Source: Nocardioides silvaticus (GTDB lineage: Bacteria; Actinomycetota; Actinomycetes; Propionibacteriales; Nocardioidaceae). Taken from it: a stretch of 64,000 bases of DNA. Below the pieces are notes generated by a model. That model worked only from the letters and a program-made list of their open reading frames with translations. It did no database searches and was not told the origin of the DNA. The translations under genes and the position numbers were made by a program. This document shows positions 53,118 through 61,581 of the stretch, piece after piece; the stretch's first letter is position 1; the number at the start of each line of letters is the position of its first letter. The stretch lies in the NCBI RefSeq assembly GCF_003160695.1, contig NZ_QGDD01000002.1:62001-126000 (forward strand), given 5' to 3'.

Positions 53118-53536
53118 GCGATCCGCAGGACCCGCAGGACACGCCGGGTCCCGAGCAGCCCTCCGTGGGCTCCGTCGGCGAGGAGGCCGCGAAGCTCTTC
53201 GGCGCGCTGGCCGACATGGCCCGCCAGCAAGGGGCCGAGGCCGGCGGCGGCATCGGCGGGCTCGCCGACCAGGCCGCATCCCTGGCCAAGGAGGTCAACG
53301 ACCACATCGCGACCGGCAGCGCCGAGTGCAGGTACTGCCCCGTGTGCCGCGTCGTGCACGCGGTGCGCGAGACCTCGCCGGAGGTGCGGAACCACCTGCT
53401 CACCGCCGCGACCTCGCTCCTGCAGGCTGCTGCGGGCGTCCTCGAGACGGTGCCCCCGGCCGACCCCGGCGCGCCGCAGCGGAGCCAGGCGGTGGAACAC
53501 ATCGATCTCGAAGACACCGACGGCTCGGACGGGTGA
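53114..53536 (+). CDS. Conserved hypothetical protein with a CxxCxxC motif
   Basis: 140 residues: acidic, Pro-rich first 20 residues, a helical middle (EEAAKLFGALADMARQQGAE and a Gly-rich hinge), then ECRYCPVCRVVHAVRE, a probable metal-binding Cys cluster, and a helix. It starts inside the stop of the ArsA-type ATPase gene (GTGA) and ends three bases before glcK, so it is translated with both. Function unknown; the coupling hints that it works with the ATPase. Confidence 0.75.
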   Translation: MSDPQDPQDTPGPEQPSVGSVGEEAAKLFGALADMARQQGAEAGGGIGGLADQAASLAKEVNDHIATGSAECRYCPVCRVVHAVRETSPEVRNHLLTAATSLLQAAAGVLETVPPADPGAPQRSQAVEHIDLEDTDGSDG

Positions 53537-53539
53537 CCC

Positions 53540-54502
53540 ATGGCTGACCACACCGACGACAGGGACGTCACCTGCGGCATCGACATCGGCGGCACCAAGA
53601 TCGCCGGTGCGGTGGTCGACGCCGAGGGCGCGATCATCGACGAGGCGCGCGTGGAGTCGCCGGCGACCGACCCGGAGGCGATCGAGTCGACGGTCGCCTC
53701 CCTCGTCGCCGACCTCGCGGCCAAGCACCCCGTCACCGCGGTGGGCGTGGGGGCAGCCGGTTACATCGACGCCGACCGCTCCACGGTGCTGTTCGCCCCC
53801 AACATCGCCTGGCGCGACGAGCCGCTGGGCTCCGAGCTGGCCCGGCTGACCGGCCTGCCGGTCACGATCGAGAACGACGCCAACGCCGCCGCCTGGGGGG
53901 AGTTCCGCTTCGGCGCCGGGCGCGACGTCGACGACCAGCTGATGGTCACCGTCGGCACCGGGGTCGGCGGCGGCGTGATCATCGGCGGCCGCCTGCTCCG
54001 CGGGGGGTACGGCGTCGGAGCGGAGATCGGCCACCTCGGCCTGGTGCGCGACGGGCGGCTCTGCGGGTGCGGCAACCACGGCTGCTTCGAGCAGTACGGA
54101 TCGGGCTCGGCGCTGGTCAAGGAGACCCGTGAGGCCGCCATCGGCTCGTCGCTGCTCGCCAAGGACCTGCTCGAGCGCGCCGGCGGTGACGCCGACGCGA
54201 TCACGGGCCCGCTGATCACCGCGGCCGCCCAGGACGGCGACCCGTTCGCGATCGAGCAGCTCCGCCAGCTCGGCGACTGGCTGGGCTACGGGATCGCCTC
54301 CCTCGTCGCTGTCCTGGACCCGAGGGTGATCGTCATCGGCGGTGGCGTCAGCGAGGCGGGCGAGCTGCTGCTCGGGCCGATCCGCGAGTCGTTCGGCCGC
54401 CACCTGACCGGTCGCGGCTACCGGCCCCAGGCCGAGGTGCGACCGGCCGAGCTCGGCACCCGTGCCGGCGTCATCGGTGCCGCCGACCTGGCCCGTTCCT
54501 AG
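53540..54502 (+). CDS. glcK: ROK family glucokinase
   Basis: 320 residues. Phosphate loop CGIDIGGTKIAGAVVD, sugar-binding ENDANAAAWGEF, TVGTGVGGGVIIGG, EIGH, and the ROK zinc motif CGCGNHGCFEQYGSGSAL. Phosphorylates glucose with ATP or polyphosphate; this is the major glucokinase type in actinobacteria lacking a glucose PTS. ATG start three bases after the upstream gene. A second ROK gene follows after ten bases. Confidence 0.92.
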   Translation: MADHTDDRDVTCGIDIGGTKIAGAVVDAEGAIIDEARVESPATDPEAIESTVASLVADLAAKHPVTAVGVGAAGYIDADRSTVLFAPNIAWRDEPLGSELARLTGLPVTIENDANAAAWGEFRFGAGRDVDDQLMVTVGTGVGGGVIIGGRLLRGGYGVGAEIGHLGLVRDGRLCGCGNHGCFEQYGSGSALVKETREAAIGSSLLAKDLLERAGGDADAITGPLITAAAQDGDPFAIEQLRQLGDWLGYGIASLVAVLDPRVIVIGGGVSEAGELLLGPIRESFGRHLTGRGYRPQAEVRPAELGTRAGVIGAADLARS

Positions 54503-54512
54503 GTCCGGACAA

Positions 54513-55418
54513 GTGCACGTCGGGGTCGACGTCGGCGGCACCAAGGTGCTCGCCGTCGAGCTCACCGGTGCGGGCGCCGACGTCGCCGTCGCCCGGTCCG
54601 CCCAGGTGCCGATGCCCGGCCGGACGGCTGCCGATGCCGAGGTCGAGGCGGCTGTCGCTCGAGCGGTGGCGGACGTCGCCGACGGCCGGCCGCTGGCCGG
54701 CGTCGGCGTCTCCGCAGCCGGTCTCGTCGACCGCGAGGGCCGCCGGGTGCGGTTCGCCGCCCACCTGCCGTGGCGGGACGCACCGGTGCGCGACCGCCTC
54801 GCCGAGCGGATCGGGGTGCCGGTGGTGCTGGACAACGACGCGAACTGCGCAGCGCGGGCCGAGCTCGACGCCGGCGCCCTGCGCGGGGTCGACTTCGCCC
54901 TGCTCATCACGGTCGGCACCGGCATCGGCGGCGCGGTCGTCGTCGACGGCCACGTCGTGCGGGGTGCGAACGGGATGGCCGGCGAGTTCGGTCACGTCCA
55001 GGTCGTGCCCGACGGGCTGCCGTGCGAGTGCGGCCTGCGCGGGTGCTGGGAGCAGTACTGCAGCGGGCGCGCTCTCGAGCGGGTCACCCGGGTCGCCCTC
55101 GGCTCCCACCTCGACGGCCCCGAGGTGGCGGCCCTGGCCCGGGCCGGCGATCCCGTCGCGCTCGAGGCCTTCGCGACGGTCGGCACCTGGCTGGGCGTCG
55201 GCGCCGCCGGCCTGGTCTCGGCCCTCGACCCCGAGCGGGTCGTCATCGGCGGCGGCGTCTCCGCGGTCGGCGACCTCCTGCTCGAGCCCGCCCGTCGCGC
55301 CCTCGGCGGCGCGCTCCAAGGCACCTCCCACCGCGACCTGCCCACGCTGGTCCCCACCCGGTTCGGGCCGGAGGCGGGTGCCGTCGGCGCAGCGCTCCTC
55401 GCTGCGGCCGGTGACTGA
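54513..55418 (+). CDS. ROK family sugar kinase, tandem paralogue
   Basis: 301 residues with the same landmarks as its neighbour: VGVDVGGTKVLAVELTG, LDNDANCAARAEL, TVGTGIGGAVVVDG, EFGHVQV and the zinc motif CECGLRGCWEQYCSGRAL. It is clearly homologous to the upstream glucokinase but diverged, so an old duplication with a different sugar (N-acetylglucosamine, mannose or other) is plausible. The GTG start lies ten bases after the glcK stop, making co-translation likely. No ROK helix-turn-helix is present, so it is a kinase, not a repressor. Confidence 0.88.
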   Translation: MHVGVDVGGTKVLAVELTGAGADVAVARSAQVPMPGRTAADAEVEAAVARAVADVADGRPLAGVGVSAAGLVDREGRRVRFAAHLPWRDAPVRDRLAERIGVPVVLDNDANCAARAELDAGALRGVDFALLITVGTGIGGAVVVDGHVVRGANGMAGEFGHVQVVPDGLPCECGLRGCWEQYCSGRALERVTRVALGSHLDGPEVAALARAGDPVALEAFATVGTWLGVGAAGLVSALDPERVVIGGGVSAVGDLLLEPARRALGGALQGTSHRDLPTLVPTRFGPEAGAVGAALLAAAGD

Positions 55419-55420
55419 GG

Positions 55421-55855
55421 TCAGAGGACCGCGCCGTCGTCCCAGGGGTCGCGCGGCTCGTCGGACATCTTCATCACCAAGTAGCCGAACCCGCCGACGA
55501 ACGCCGCGGCGAGCAGCAGGCCGAACCACGACGGCACGCTGATGCCCGCGACGATGCAGACCAGCACCAGCGCAGGAACGCCGAACACGCCGCACCAGGC
55601 CAGCAGCCGGTCGAGCGGGGGCCGCGGCAGCGGCGGTGGGGTCGGAGGGACGAACTCCTCGTCGAGGGGGACCTGGTCGCCCGCAGACGGCTCGTCGTCG
55701 TCCTCACGCTCGAACCCCACGGGCTCGGGCTCGACCGGGGCCACGTCCTCGGGATCGAGGACGGCACGCTCGCCGAAGTTCTCGACGATCTGCTGCCACT
55801 CCAGCTCGCGCTCGCGAGCCAGGTCAGCCGACTCCTGGTCGTCCTCGCGGGCCAT
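55421..55855 (-). CDS. Hypothetical membrane protein with acidic N-terminal domain
   Basis: 144 residues: a charged cytoplasmic stretch (EDDQESADLARERELEWQQI, then Glu/Asp/Pro-rich), a proline cluster (PPTPPPLPRPP near residues 83-94) and two transmembrane helices (about 95-120 and 122-140), ending DPWDDGAVL. TACATT lies six bases before the ATG, so the transcript may be leaderless. Convergent with the ROK gene (2-base gap). Family not recognised beyond general actinobacterial conserved membrane proteins. Confidence 0.72.
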   Translation of the reverse strand: MAREDDQESADLARERELEWQQIVENFGERAVLDPEDVAPVEPEPVGFEREDDDEPSAGDQVPLDEEFVPPTPPPLPRPPLDRLLAWCGVFGVPALVLVCIVAGISVPSWFGLLLAAAFVGGFGYLVMKMSDEPRDPWDDGAVL

Positions 55856-55875
55856 GCCCCCAATGTACGCGGTGG

Positions 55876-56646
55876 CTAAGCGGCGGTGACGCGGGCGACG
55901 AACTCTGCGGACCGCTCGAAGATGGTCGGTGCGTCGTTGTCGAGCGTCGCGACGTGGAAGGACTCCGGCAACGGCACCAGCTCGACGTCGGTCGACGACA
56001 CGCCCTCGAGGATGATCGGCTGCGACGCCTCGTCGACGACGTGGTCGACGGCCGAGCGGAAGTAGATCAGCGGAGCCTTCACGTTCGGCAGGTCGGCGAC
56101 CAGCGGCTTCCACGAACGGATCAGCGAGTGGATGGCCTTGAGTGGGGTCCGGGTGTAGCCGTGCTCCTCGACGCCCGGCAGCTTGATGTCGTTGGCGATC
56201 CCCGGGAACGACGCGACCAGGTGCTTCATGACCGGCAGCGCCTTCACGTCGAGCCGCTTGGTGGCCACCGCCGGGTTCACGACCATCACACCGGAGATCT
56301 CCTCTCCGCGGTCGGCGGCGAGGCGGAGCACCAGGGCGCCGCCCATCGAGAGCCCGCCGACGACGACCGCGTCGTGCTCGGCGACCAGGGCGTCGAGCTC
56401 GGCGTTGAGGGTGCCGTACCAGTCGTCCCAGGTCTTCGTGTTGAGGTCCTGCCACGTGGTCGCGTGGCCGGGAAGCAGCGGCACGCGCACGCCGTACCCC
56501 TTCTCGGCGAGCGCCCGCCCCCACGGCCGCATCGAGACCGGCGAGCCTGTGAACCCGTGGCTCAGCAGCACCCCGATCCGGCGCCCGCCGGTCAGCTCGG
56601 GACGGGCGTCGACGGTCAGCGGGTCGTGCTCGGCGTTCCGGGTCAT
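55876..56646 (-). CDS. Alpha/beta hydrolase, monoacylglycerol lipase/carboxylesterase type
   Basis: 256 residues with GVLLSHGFTGSPVSMRPWG (oxyanion HG), the nucleophile elbow GGLSMGGAL, an aspartate in FRSAVDHVVD and the catalytic histidine in ESFHVATLDNDA. This is the Est30/monoacylglycerol lipase-like group that cuts short to medium acyl esters. ATG at 56646; CACAAT six bases upstream could be a -10. Divergent from plsC with an 82-base gap, so both lipid genes share one control region. Confidence 0.88.
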   Translation of the reverse strand: MTRNAEHDPLTVDARPELTGGRRIGVLLSHGFTGSPVSMRPWGRALAEKGYGVRVPLLPGHATTWQDLNTKTWDDWYGTLNAELDALVAEHDAVVVGGLSMGGALVLRLAADRGEEISGVMVVNPAVATKRLDVKALPVMKHLVASFPGIANDIKLPGVEEHGYTRTPLKAIHSLIRSWKPLVADLPNVKAPLIYFRSAVDHVVDEASQPIILEGVSSTDVELVPLPESFHVATLDNDAPTIFERSAEFVARVTAA

Positions 56647-56728
56647 GGCGCGATTGTGCACCAGTGTCGGGGGCTTCCGCGGAGGCACTAGGCTGGGCGC
56701 GGTCGGTCTCGGGGAAAGGTGTGTCGGG

Positions 56729-57451
56729 GTGTTCTACTGGTTCCTCAAGTTCGTCGCGCTCGGGCCGTTGCTCAAGCTGGTGTTCCGGCCGTACGCCGAC
56801 GGGGTCGACCACGTGCCGGCCGAGGGCCCCGCGATCCTCGCCAGCAACCACCTGTCCTACGCCGACTGGCTGTTCATGCCGCTGGTCGTGCCGCGCAAGG
56901 TGAGCTTCGTGGCGAAGGCGGAGTACTTCACCACCCCGGGCATCAAGGGCTGGCTGCAGAAGACGTTCTTCTCGGGCACCGGCAACATCCCGATCGACCG
57001 CGCCGGCGCCGACGCCGCGGCCGGGGCGCTGCTGTCCGCCAAGAAGGTGCTCGGCGAGGGCGAGCTGTTCGGGATCTACCCCGAGGGCACGCGGTCGCAC
57101 GACGGCCGGCTCTACCGCGGCAAGACCGGCATCGCCCGCCTCGCGCTCGAGACCGGCGTCCCGGTCGTGCCGGTGGCCGTCGTCGGCACCGACGTGGTCG
57201 CGCCTCCCGGCAAGAAGTTCGGCCGGTGGACGCGCCCGCACGTCCGGTTCGGCAAGCCGCTCGACTTCTCCCGCTACGCGGGCATGGAGAACGACCGCTT
57301 CATCCTCCGGTCGATCACCGACGAGATCATGTACGAGATCATGCGGCTCTCGGGCCAGGAGTACGTCGACATGTACGCCACCCGCGCCAAGGAGGAGTCC
57401 AAGAAGGCCGACTCCGCGAAGGGCGACGAGCAGCGCAAGCCCGCTGCCTGA
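56729..57451 (+). CDS. 1-acyl-sn-glycerol-3-phosphate acyltransferase (PlsC-like)
   Basis: 240 residues with the acyltransferase block I NHLSYADW (H41, D46), block II-type GNIPIDRAGAD and block III FGIYPEGTRS (E119 to S123). It transfers acyl groups to lysophosphatidic acid or a related acceptor in the membrane. Start GTG with GGGGAAAGG about ten bases upstream; TAGGCT (56689-56694) could give a leader of about 30 bases. The tail (AKEESKKADSAKGDEQRKPA) is basic and disordered. Confidence 0.9.
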   Translation: MFYWFLKFVALGPLLKLVFRPYADGVDHVPAEGPAILASNHLSYADWLFMPLVVPRKVSFVAKAEYFTTPGIKGWLQKTFFSGTGNIPIDRAGADAAAGALLSAKKVLGEGELFGIYPEGTRSHDGRLYRGKTGIARLALETGVPVVPVAVVGTDVVAPPGKKFGRWTRPHVRFGKPLDFSRYAGMENDRFILRSITDEIMYEIMRLSGQEYVDMYATRAKEESKKADSAKGDEQRKPAA

Positions 57452-57466
57452 CGCAGTGACCGGGCC

Positions 57467-58618
57467 ATGACCGGTACGACGATCCGCGCGGTGGTCGCCG
57501 TCGAGGACCGGATGTTCCGCGCGCTGGCCGTGCTGCGCGTCGTGGTGCTCGTCAACGCCGTCGTCCTGGCCGGCGTCCGCAACAACTTCGACCACCCGGT
57601 CGCAGGCTGGACCTGTGTCGGCGTCATGGTCGGCTGGACGGTCTACGCGATCGCCACCTACGCCAAGCCGATCCGCCGCACCGTGCGGCTGCTGGTCGCC
57701 GACCTCGCCGTCGCCGTCGGGCTGATGGCGGTGACGCCGGTGGTGAAGGGCGAGTGGTTCAACGCCACCATCCCGGGCTTCTGGATCATGGGCGCGATGC
57801 TCGCCTGGGCGGTGCGCTACGGCTGGCGCGGCGGTCTCGCGGCGTCGCTGCTGCTCGCCGCGACCGACTGGCTGATCCGGTCCGACCTCGACCAGGGCAA
57901 CTACGCCAACCTGTTCCTCATCGCGATCGGCGGGCCGATCGTCGGCTACCTCGCCGAGCAGCTGCAGCAGATGGCAGCCGAGCGCGACCGGGCCGAGCGG
58001 GAGGCCGCAGCGGCCGGTGAGCGCGCCCGTCTCGCCCGGGTCGTGCACGACGGCGTCCTCCAGGTGCTCGCGCTGGTCCAGCGCCGCGGTGCGGAGCTCG
58101 GCGGCGAGGCGGCCGAGCTCGGCCGGCTGGCGGGGGAGCAGGAGCAGGTGCTGCGGACGCTGATCCGCACCCAGGACCGGGTGTCGGCCGAGGACGGGTC
58201 GGGCGGGCCGGGTGGCGCTGCCACCGCCGACCTGGCCGCGGCGCTGAGCGGGCTCGACCTGCGGCCGGGCGTGGAGGTCGCGCTGCCCGGAGGGCCGGTC
58301 GAGCTGCCGGCTCCGGTCGTCGCCGAGCTGGTGGCCGTGGTCCGCGCGTGCCTCGACAACGTCGACCGGCACGTCGGCGTCGACGCGCCGGCGTGGGTGC
58401 TGCTCGAGGACCTGGGCGACCGGGTCTCGGTCTCGGTGCGCGACGACGGCGACGGGATCCCCGAGGGGCGGCTGGCCGTGGCCAGGTCCGAGGGCCGGCT
58501 CGGGGTCAGCGAGTCGATCGAGGGTCGCCTCCGCGACCTCGGAGGCACGGCGGCGCTCAGCACCGGCTCGTTCGGCACCGAGTGGGAGCTCGTGGTGCCC
58601 AGGTCGGAGGCGCCGTGA
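57467..58618 (+). CDS. MacS-type membrane sensor histidine kinase
   Basis: 383 residues: five to six membrane helices in the first 165 residues, a short coiled linker (QQMAAERDRAEREAAA), HisKA_3 phosphoacceptor H194 in LARVVHDGVLQVLALVQRRG, and a minimal HATPase with N-box-like RACLDNVDRHVG and DDGDGIPEGRLA. The layout fits the actinobacterial MacS/MacR cell-envelope family. Its partner response regulator is two genes on, separated by a flavin reductase gene that overlaps this gene by GTGA. Confidence 0.87.
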   Translation: MTGTTIRAVVAVEDRMFRALAVLRVVVLVNAVVLAGVRNNFDHPVAGWTCVGVMVGWTVYAIATYAKPIRRTVRLLVADLAVAVGLMAVTPVVKGEWFNATIPGFWIMGAMLAWAVRYGWRGGLAASLLLAATDWLIRSDLDQGNYANLFLIAIGGPIVGYLAEQLQQMAAERDRAEREAAAAGERARLARVVHDGVLQVLALVQRRGAELGGEAAELGRLAGEQEQVLRTLIRTQDRVSAEDGSGGPGGAATADLAAALSGLDLRPGVEVALPGGPVELPAPVVAELVAVVRACLDNVDRHVGVDAPAWVLLEDLGDRVSVSVRDDGDGIPEGRLAVARSEGRLGVSESIEGRLRDLGGTAALSTGSFGTEWELVVPRSEAP

Positions 58619-59127
58619 CGATCCACACCGGCCACCCATTCGCCGATCCCGACCCCGACCCGGCGCGCCGGTTCCGGGGCCGCGTCGGCGGCGGGGTGAC
58701 CCTGTGGACCGCGGGCGAGGGCGCGAGCCGCGCCGGGCTCACGGTGACCTCGCTGATGGTGGTCCTCGGCCCCGAGCCCGGCCTGCTGGCGCTGCTCGAC
58801 CCCGACAGCGACCTGCTCGTCGAGCTCGACGCGACCGGCCGGGCGGTCGTGCAGCTGCTCTCCTGGCGCGACCGGCAGCTCGCCGAGGCCTTCGCCGGCA
58901 CCGCCCCCGCGCCCGGTGGGCCCTTCCGGCAGGCGGAGTTCACCCCGACGTCGTACGGCCCGTTGCTGGCGGCGACGACCACGCATGCGTTCGTGAGCCT
59001 GGCCGGTGAGCGGACCGTGGGCTGGTCGACGGAGGTCCACGTGCGCATCGACGAGGTGTCCGTCGGCGACGAGGTCGACCCGCCGCTGCTGCACCGACGT
59101 GGCCGGTTCCACCGGCTGCCTGAGTAG
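58615..59127 (+). CDS. Flavin reductase-like domain protein
   Basis: 170 residues with the split-barrel flavin-binding fold: FRGRVGGGVTLWTAGEGASR, GLTVTSLMVVLGPEPGLLAL and SWRDRQLAEAF. Segments match the flavin reductase/HpaC-like family, which binds FMN or FAD. It starts inside the stop of the sensor kinase gene (GTGA) and ends 11 bases before the response regulator, so all three are one operon. A redox link to the two-component system is inferred only. Confidence 0.85.
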   Translation: MTIHTGHPFADPDPDPARRFRGRVGGGVTLWTAGEGASRAGLTVTSLMVVLGPEPGLLALLDPDSDLLVELDATGRAVVQLLSWRDRQLAEAFAGTAPAPGGPFRQAEFTPTSYGPLLAATTTHAFVSLAGERTVGWSTEVHVRIDEVSVGDEVDPPLLHRRGRFHRLPE

Positions 59128-59138
59128 GGTCACCGTCC

Positions 59139-59807
59139 ATGGACCGCGAGGACGAGGGGACTCGGCTGCGGGTGATGGTCGTCGACGACCACCCGATGTG
59201 GCGCGACGCCGTCGTCGCCGACCTCGAGGCCGCCGGGCTCTCGGTCGTCGCCACCGCGGCGACCGGCACCGAGGCGGTCACCCGGTTCCGGGCGACGCGA
59301 CCGCAGGTGGTCGTCCTGGACCTCCAGATCCCACCGCCCAACGGGGTCGAGGTGACCGCCACGGTCCTCCGCGAGGACCCGTCGGCACGGGTGCTGATCC
59401 TGTCCGCGTCGGGCGAGCAGGACGACGTGCTCGAGGCGGTGAAGGCCGGCGCGACCGGCTACCTCGTGAAGTCCGCGTCGCGCGAGGAGCTGATCGCCGC
59501 GGTGCGGCGGGTGAGTGCGGGCGACAGCGTCTTCACCCCGGGCCTCGCCGGCCTGGTCCTCGGCGAGTTCCGCCGGATGGCGCAGGACCCCGGGCCCGCC
59601 GCGCCGCCGGGGGAGCAGCTCACCGAGCGCGAGACCGAGGTGCTCAAGATGGTCGCCAAGGGCATGTCCTACAAGCAGATCGCCGAGCGGCTGGTGCTCT
59701 CGCACCGCACCGTCCAGAACCACGTGCAGAACACCCTGCGCAAGCTGCAGCTCCACAACCGGGTCGAGCTGACCCGCTACGCGATCGAGCAGGGCCTCGA
59801 TGAGTGA
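59139..59807 (+). CDS. MacR-type LuxR family response regulator
   Basis: 222 residues. Receiver with acidic pair DDHPMWRD, phospho-aspartate D61 in VVLDLQIPPPNG, and K111 in GYLVKSASREE; LuxR helix-turn-helix (about 157-207) LTERETEVLKMVAKGMSYKQ and LSHRTVQNHVQNTLRKLQL. Partner of the upstream MacS-type kinase. TAGGGT ends eight bases before the ATG, so an additional leaderless start may raise its level beyond the operon message. Ends with an 8-base overlap into the next gene. Confidence 0.92.
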   Translation: MDREDEGTRLRVMVVDDHPMWRDAVVADLEAAGLSVVATAATGTEAVTRFRATRPQVVVLDLQIPPPNGVEVTATVLREDPSARVLILSASGEQDDVLEAVKAGATGYLVKSASREELIAAVRRVSAGDSVFTPGLAGLVLGEFRRMAQDPGPAAPPGEQLTERETEVLKMVAKGMSYKQIAERLVLSHRTVQNHVQNTLRKLQLHNRVELTRYAIEQGLDE

Positions 59808-60696
59808 GGAGCTGCTCGAGATCGCCGACGAGCTCTACGCGCTGACGCCGGGAGAGTTCACCGCCGCCCGGGACGCCCGTGCCAAGGAGCTCAAGGGCAC
59901 CGACCTGGCCGCGCCGGTCAAGGCCCTGAAGAAGCCGGGCCTCGCGGCCTGGGTCGTCAACCTGCTCGTCCGACGCGAGGCCGGCCAGGTCGACCAGCTG
60001 CTCAACGTCGGTGCCGCCCTCCGGGAGGCGCAGGCGGCGATGTCGGCCGGCGAGCTCCGCACCCTGACCAAGCAGCGCCGCCAGGTCACGGCGGCGGTCA
60101 CCCAGCAGGCCCGTTCGTTGGCGGCCGAGGCCGGCCACAAGGTCACCCAGGCCGTCGCCGACCAGGTCGAGGCGACGCTCACGGCAGCGATGGTCGACGC
60201 CGAGTGCGGGCGCGCGGTGCGCAGCGGCCTGCTCATCGCCCCGCTGAGCACCACCGGCGTCGACCCGGTCGACGAGGCCGAGCTGGCCGCCGCTCTCGCC
60301 GTTCCGGAGGCGCTCGGGTTCACCGCGACCGCGCGCGAGGCACCCGAGCCCGGGCCGCCGGACCTGCGGGTGGTCCCCGACCCGGACGCCGCCGCCAAGG
60401 CACGCTCGGCTGCCCGGGAGCGGCGGGACCAGGCCGCGACGGCGTACGACGAGGCCGCTGCCGCGCACGAGGAGGCCGCGGCCGACGTCGACCGGCTCTC
60501 GGCGCGCTCGCTCCAGCTCCAGGCCGAGCTCGACGAGCTGCGGCGCCGGGTGGCCGACGCCGAGTCGGAGCTCGACGAGGTCGACGACGAGCTCGGTGAC
60601 GCCGAGGACGTCCGCGACGAGGCAGCCGCCGCGCTGCGGACCGCGACGGCAGAGCGGGACGCTGCCCAGGCCGCCTACGAGAAGCTCGAGAAGTAG
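59800..60696 (+). CDS. Hypothetical protein with long C-terminal coiled coil
   Basis: 298 residues, soluble. A globular N-terminal part (about 1-170) carries LYALTPGEFTAARDARAKEL and KKPGLAAWVVNLLVRREAGQ, seen in many uncharacterised actinobacterial proteins. From about residue 205 on is an Ala/Glu/Arg-rich coiled coil (SARSLQLQAELDELRRRVAD). Overlaps the response regulator gene by 8 bases, so translation is coupled. Function unknown. Confidence 0.8.
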   Translation: MSEELLEIADELYALTPGEFTAARDARAKELKGTDLAAPVKALKKPGLAAWVVNLLVRREAGQVDQLLNVGAALREAQAAMSAGELRTLTKQRRQVTAAVTQQARSLAAEAGHKVTQAVADQVEATLTAAMVDAECGRAVRSGLLIAPLSTTGVDPVDEAELAAALAVPEALGFTATAREAPEPGPPDLRVVPDPDAAAKARSAARERRDQAATAYDEAAAAHEEAAADVDRLSARSLQLQAELDELRRRVADAESELDEVDDELGDAEDVRDEAAAALRTATAERDAAQAAYEKLEK

Positions 60697-60699
60697 CGG

Positions 60700-61527
60700 C
60701 TACTTCTCCCAGTCCGGCGTCGCTTCTCGCAGCTGCTCGATGACGGTCGCGGCCGTCCAGCCCTCGCCGCCGTACGCCTCGAGGTTGTTGGTGCCCAGCC
60801 ACGCGGCGAAGTGGAGGTGCCCCAGCGACCGGGCCCGGGCGTCGAGCTCGTCCATCAGCTCCGGGGTGTCCGGGACCCGCTCCTCCTCGGGGACGTCGGG
60901 GCTGAGCGCCTCGTGGAGGCCGAGCAGCCGCTCGAGCTCGGGGATCGGCTCCTCGTGGTCGTCGATGCGGAGGTCGACGGCGACGTCGTCGAAGCCGCCG
61001 TAGCCCGCGCCCTCCTTGACGACCAGGAGCGCCGCTGACTGGCGGCCGCGGCTGTCGCCGCCGGCCGCGTCGCCGGCCGCGAGCGCGGCCAGCAGCCGGC
61101 GCGCGAGCGGCAGCTCGGGGTCGCTCGCCTCGAACGCGTCGCGCATCGCCTCGACGACCTCCGGACCGGTGAGGATGTTGCCCTGGACCGCGAACCCGTC
61201 GCCGGTGAGGCCGCCCGCCCAGTCCAGGCACGCGGGCCCGGTGTAGGTCGCGGCCCCGCCGTCGACGTCGACGATCCCGACCTGGCGGTGCTCGCGGCCC
61301 TCGTCCTCCTCGACCAACCGCTGGACGGCGATCGACGCGGTCGCGCCCTCGTCCAGGTGGGCCAGCGCCAGCCCCTTGTAGGCGACGTTCGCCCAGGCCT
61401 GGGTGGCGATGGCGCCGACCCCGGCGACCGCGGCGGGAACGGCGGAGCCGACCGCGAGGAACTTCGAGGCGACGGCGACACCCCAGGACTCGCCGTCGGC
61501 GGACCGGGCAACGATCGAGAAGGTCAT
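60700..61527 (-). CDS. DUF1028 (Ntn-hydrolase-like) protein
   Basis: 275 residues. N-terminal MTFSIVARSADGESWGVAVA and the segments ATQAWANVAYKG and VQGNILTGPEVVEAM are typical of DUF1028, an Ntn-hydrolase-like family of unknown substrate, in which the N-terminal methionine is followed by a Thr/Ser candidate nucleophile (T2 here). A C-terminal extension ends with LGTNNLEAYGGEGW, a peptidoglycan-binding-like segment seen in many homologues. TACGGT lies six bases before the ATG. Divergent from pfkA. Confidence 0.88.
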   Translation of the reverse strand: MTFSIVARSADGESWGVAVASKFLAVGSAVPAAVAGVGAIATQAWANVAYKGLALAHLDEGATASIAVQRLVEEDEGREHRQVGIVDVDGGAATYTGPACLDWAGGLTGDGFAVQGNILTGPEVVEAMRDAFEASDPELPLARRLLAALAAGDAAGGDSRGRQSAALLVVKEGAGYGGFDDVAVDLRIDDHEEPIPELERLLGLHEALSPDVPEEERVPDTPELMDELDARARSLGHLHFAAWLGTNNLEAYGGEGWTAATVIEQLREATPDWEK

Positions 61528-61545
61528 GTCCGCACCGTAGCGACC

Positions 61546-61575
61546 GTTCCGCTGGAACGTTCCAATAGATAGGGT
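61546..61575 (+). promoter_or_regulatory. pfkA promoter with nested palindromes
   Basis: GTTCC-GCT-GGAAC (61546-61558) overlaps GGAACGTTCC (61554-61563), which is followed by TAGGGT (61570-61575), six bases before the pfkA ATG. The dyads sit where a repressor of either divergent gene could bind. The regulator is unknown. Confidence 0.5.
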
Positions 61576-61581
61576 CGACCC

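Noticed and set aside
54513..55418. Second ROK protein as a transcriptional repressor
   Set aside because: ROK repressors have an N-terminal helix-turn-helix; this protein starts directly with the phosphate loop.
55421..58639. 1072-codon minus-strand frame spanning several genes
   Set aside because: Only its last 144 codons (55421-55855) look like protein; the rest is antisense to the acyltransferase and kinase genes and out of frame with the hydrolase on its own strand.
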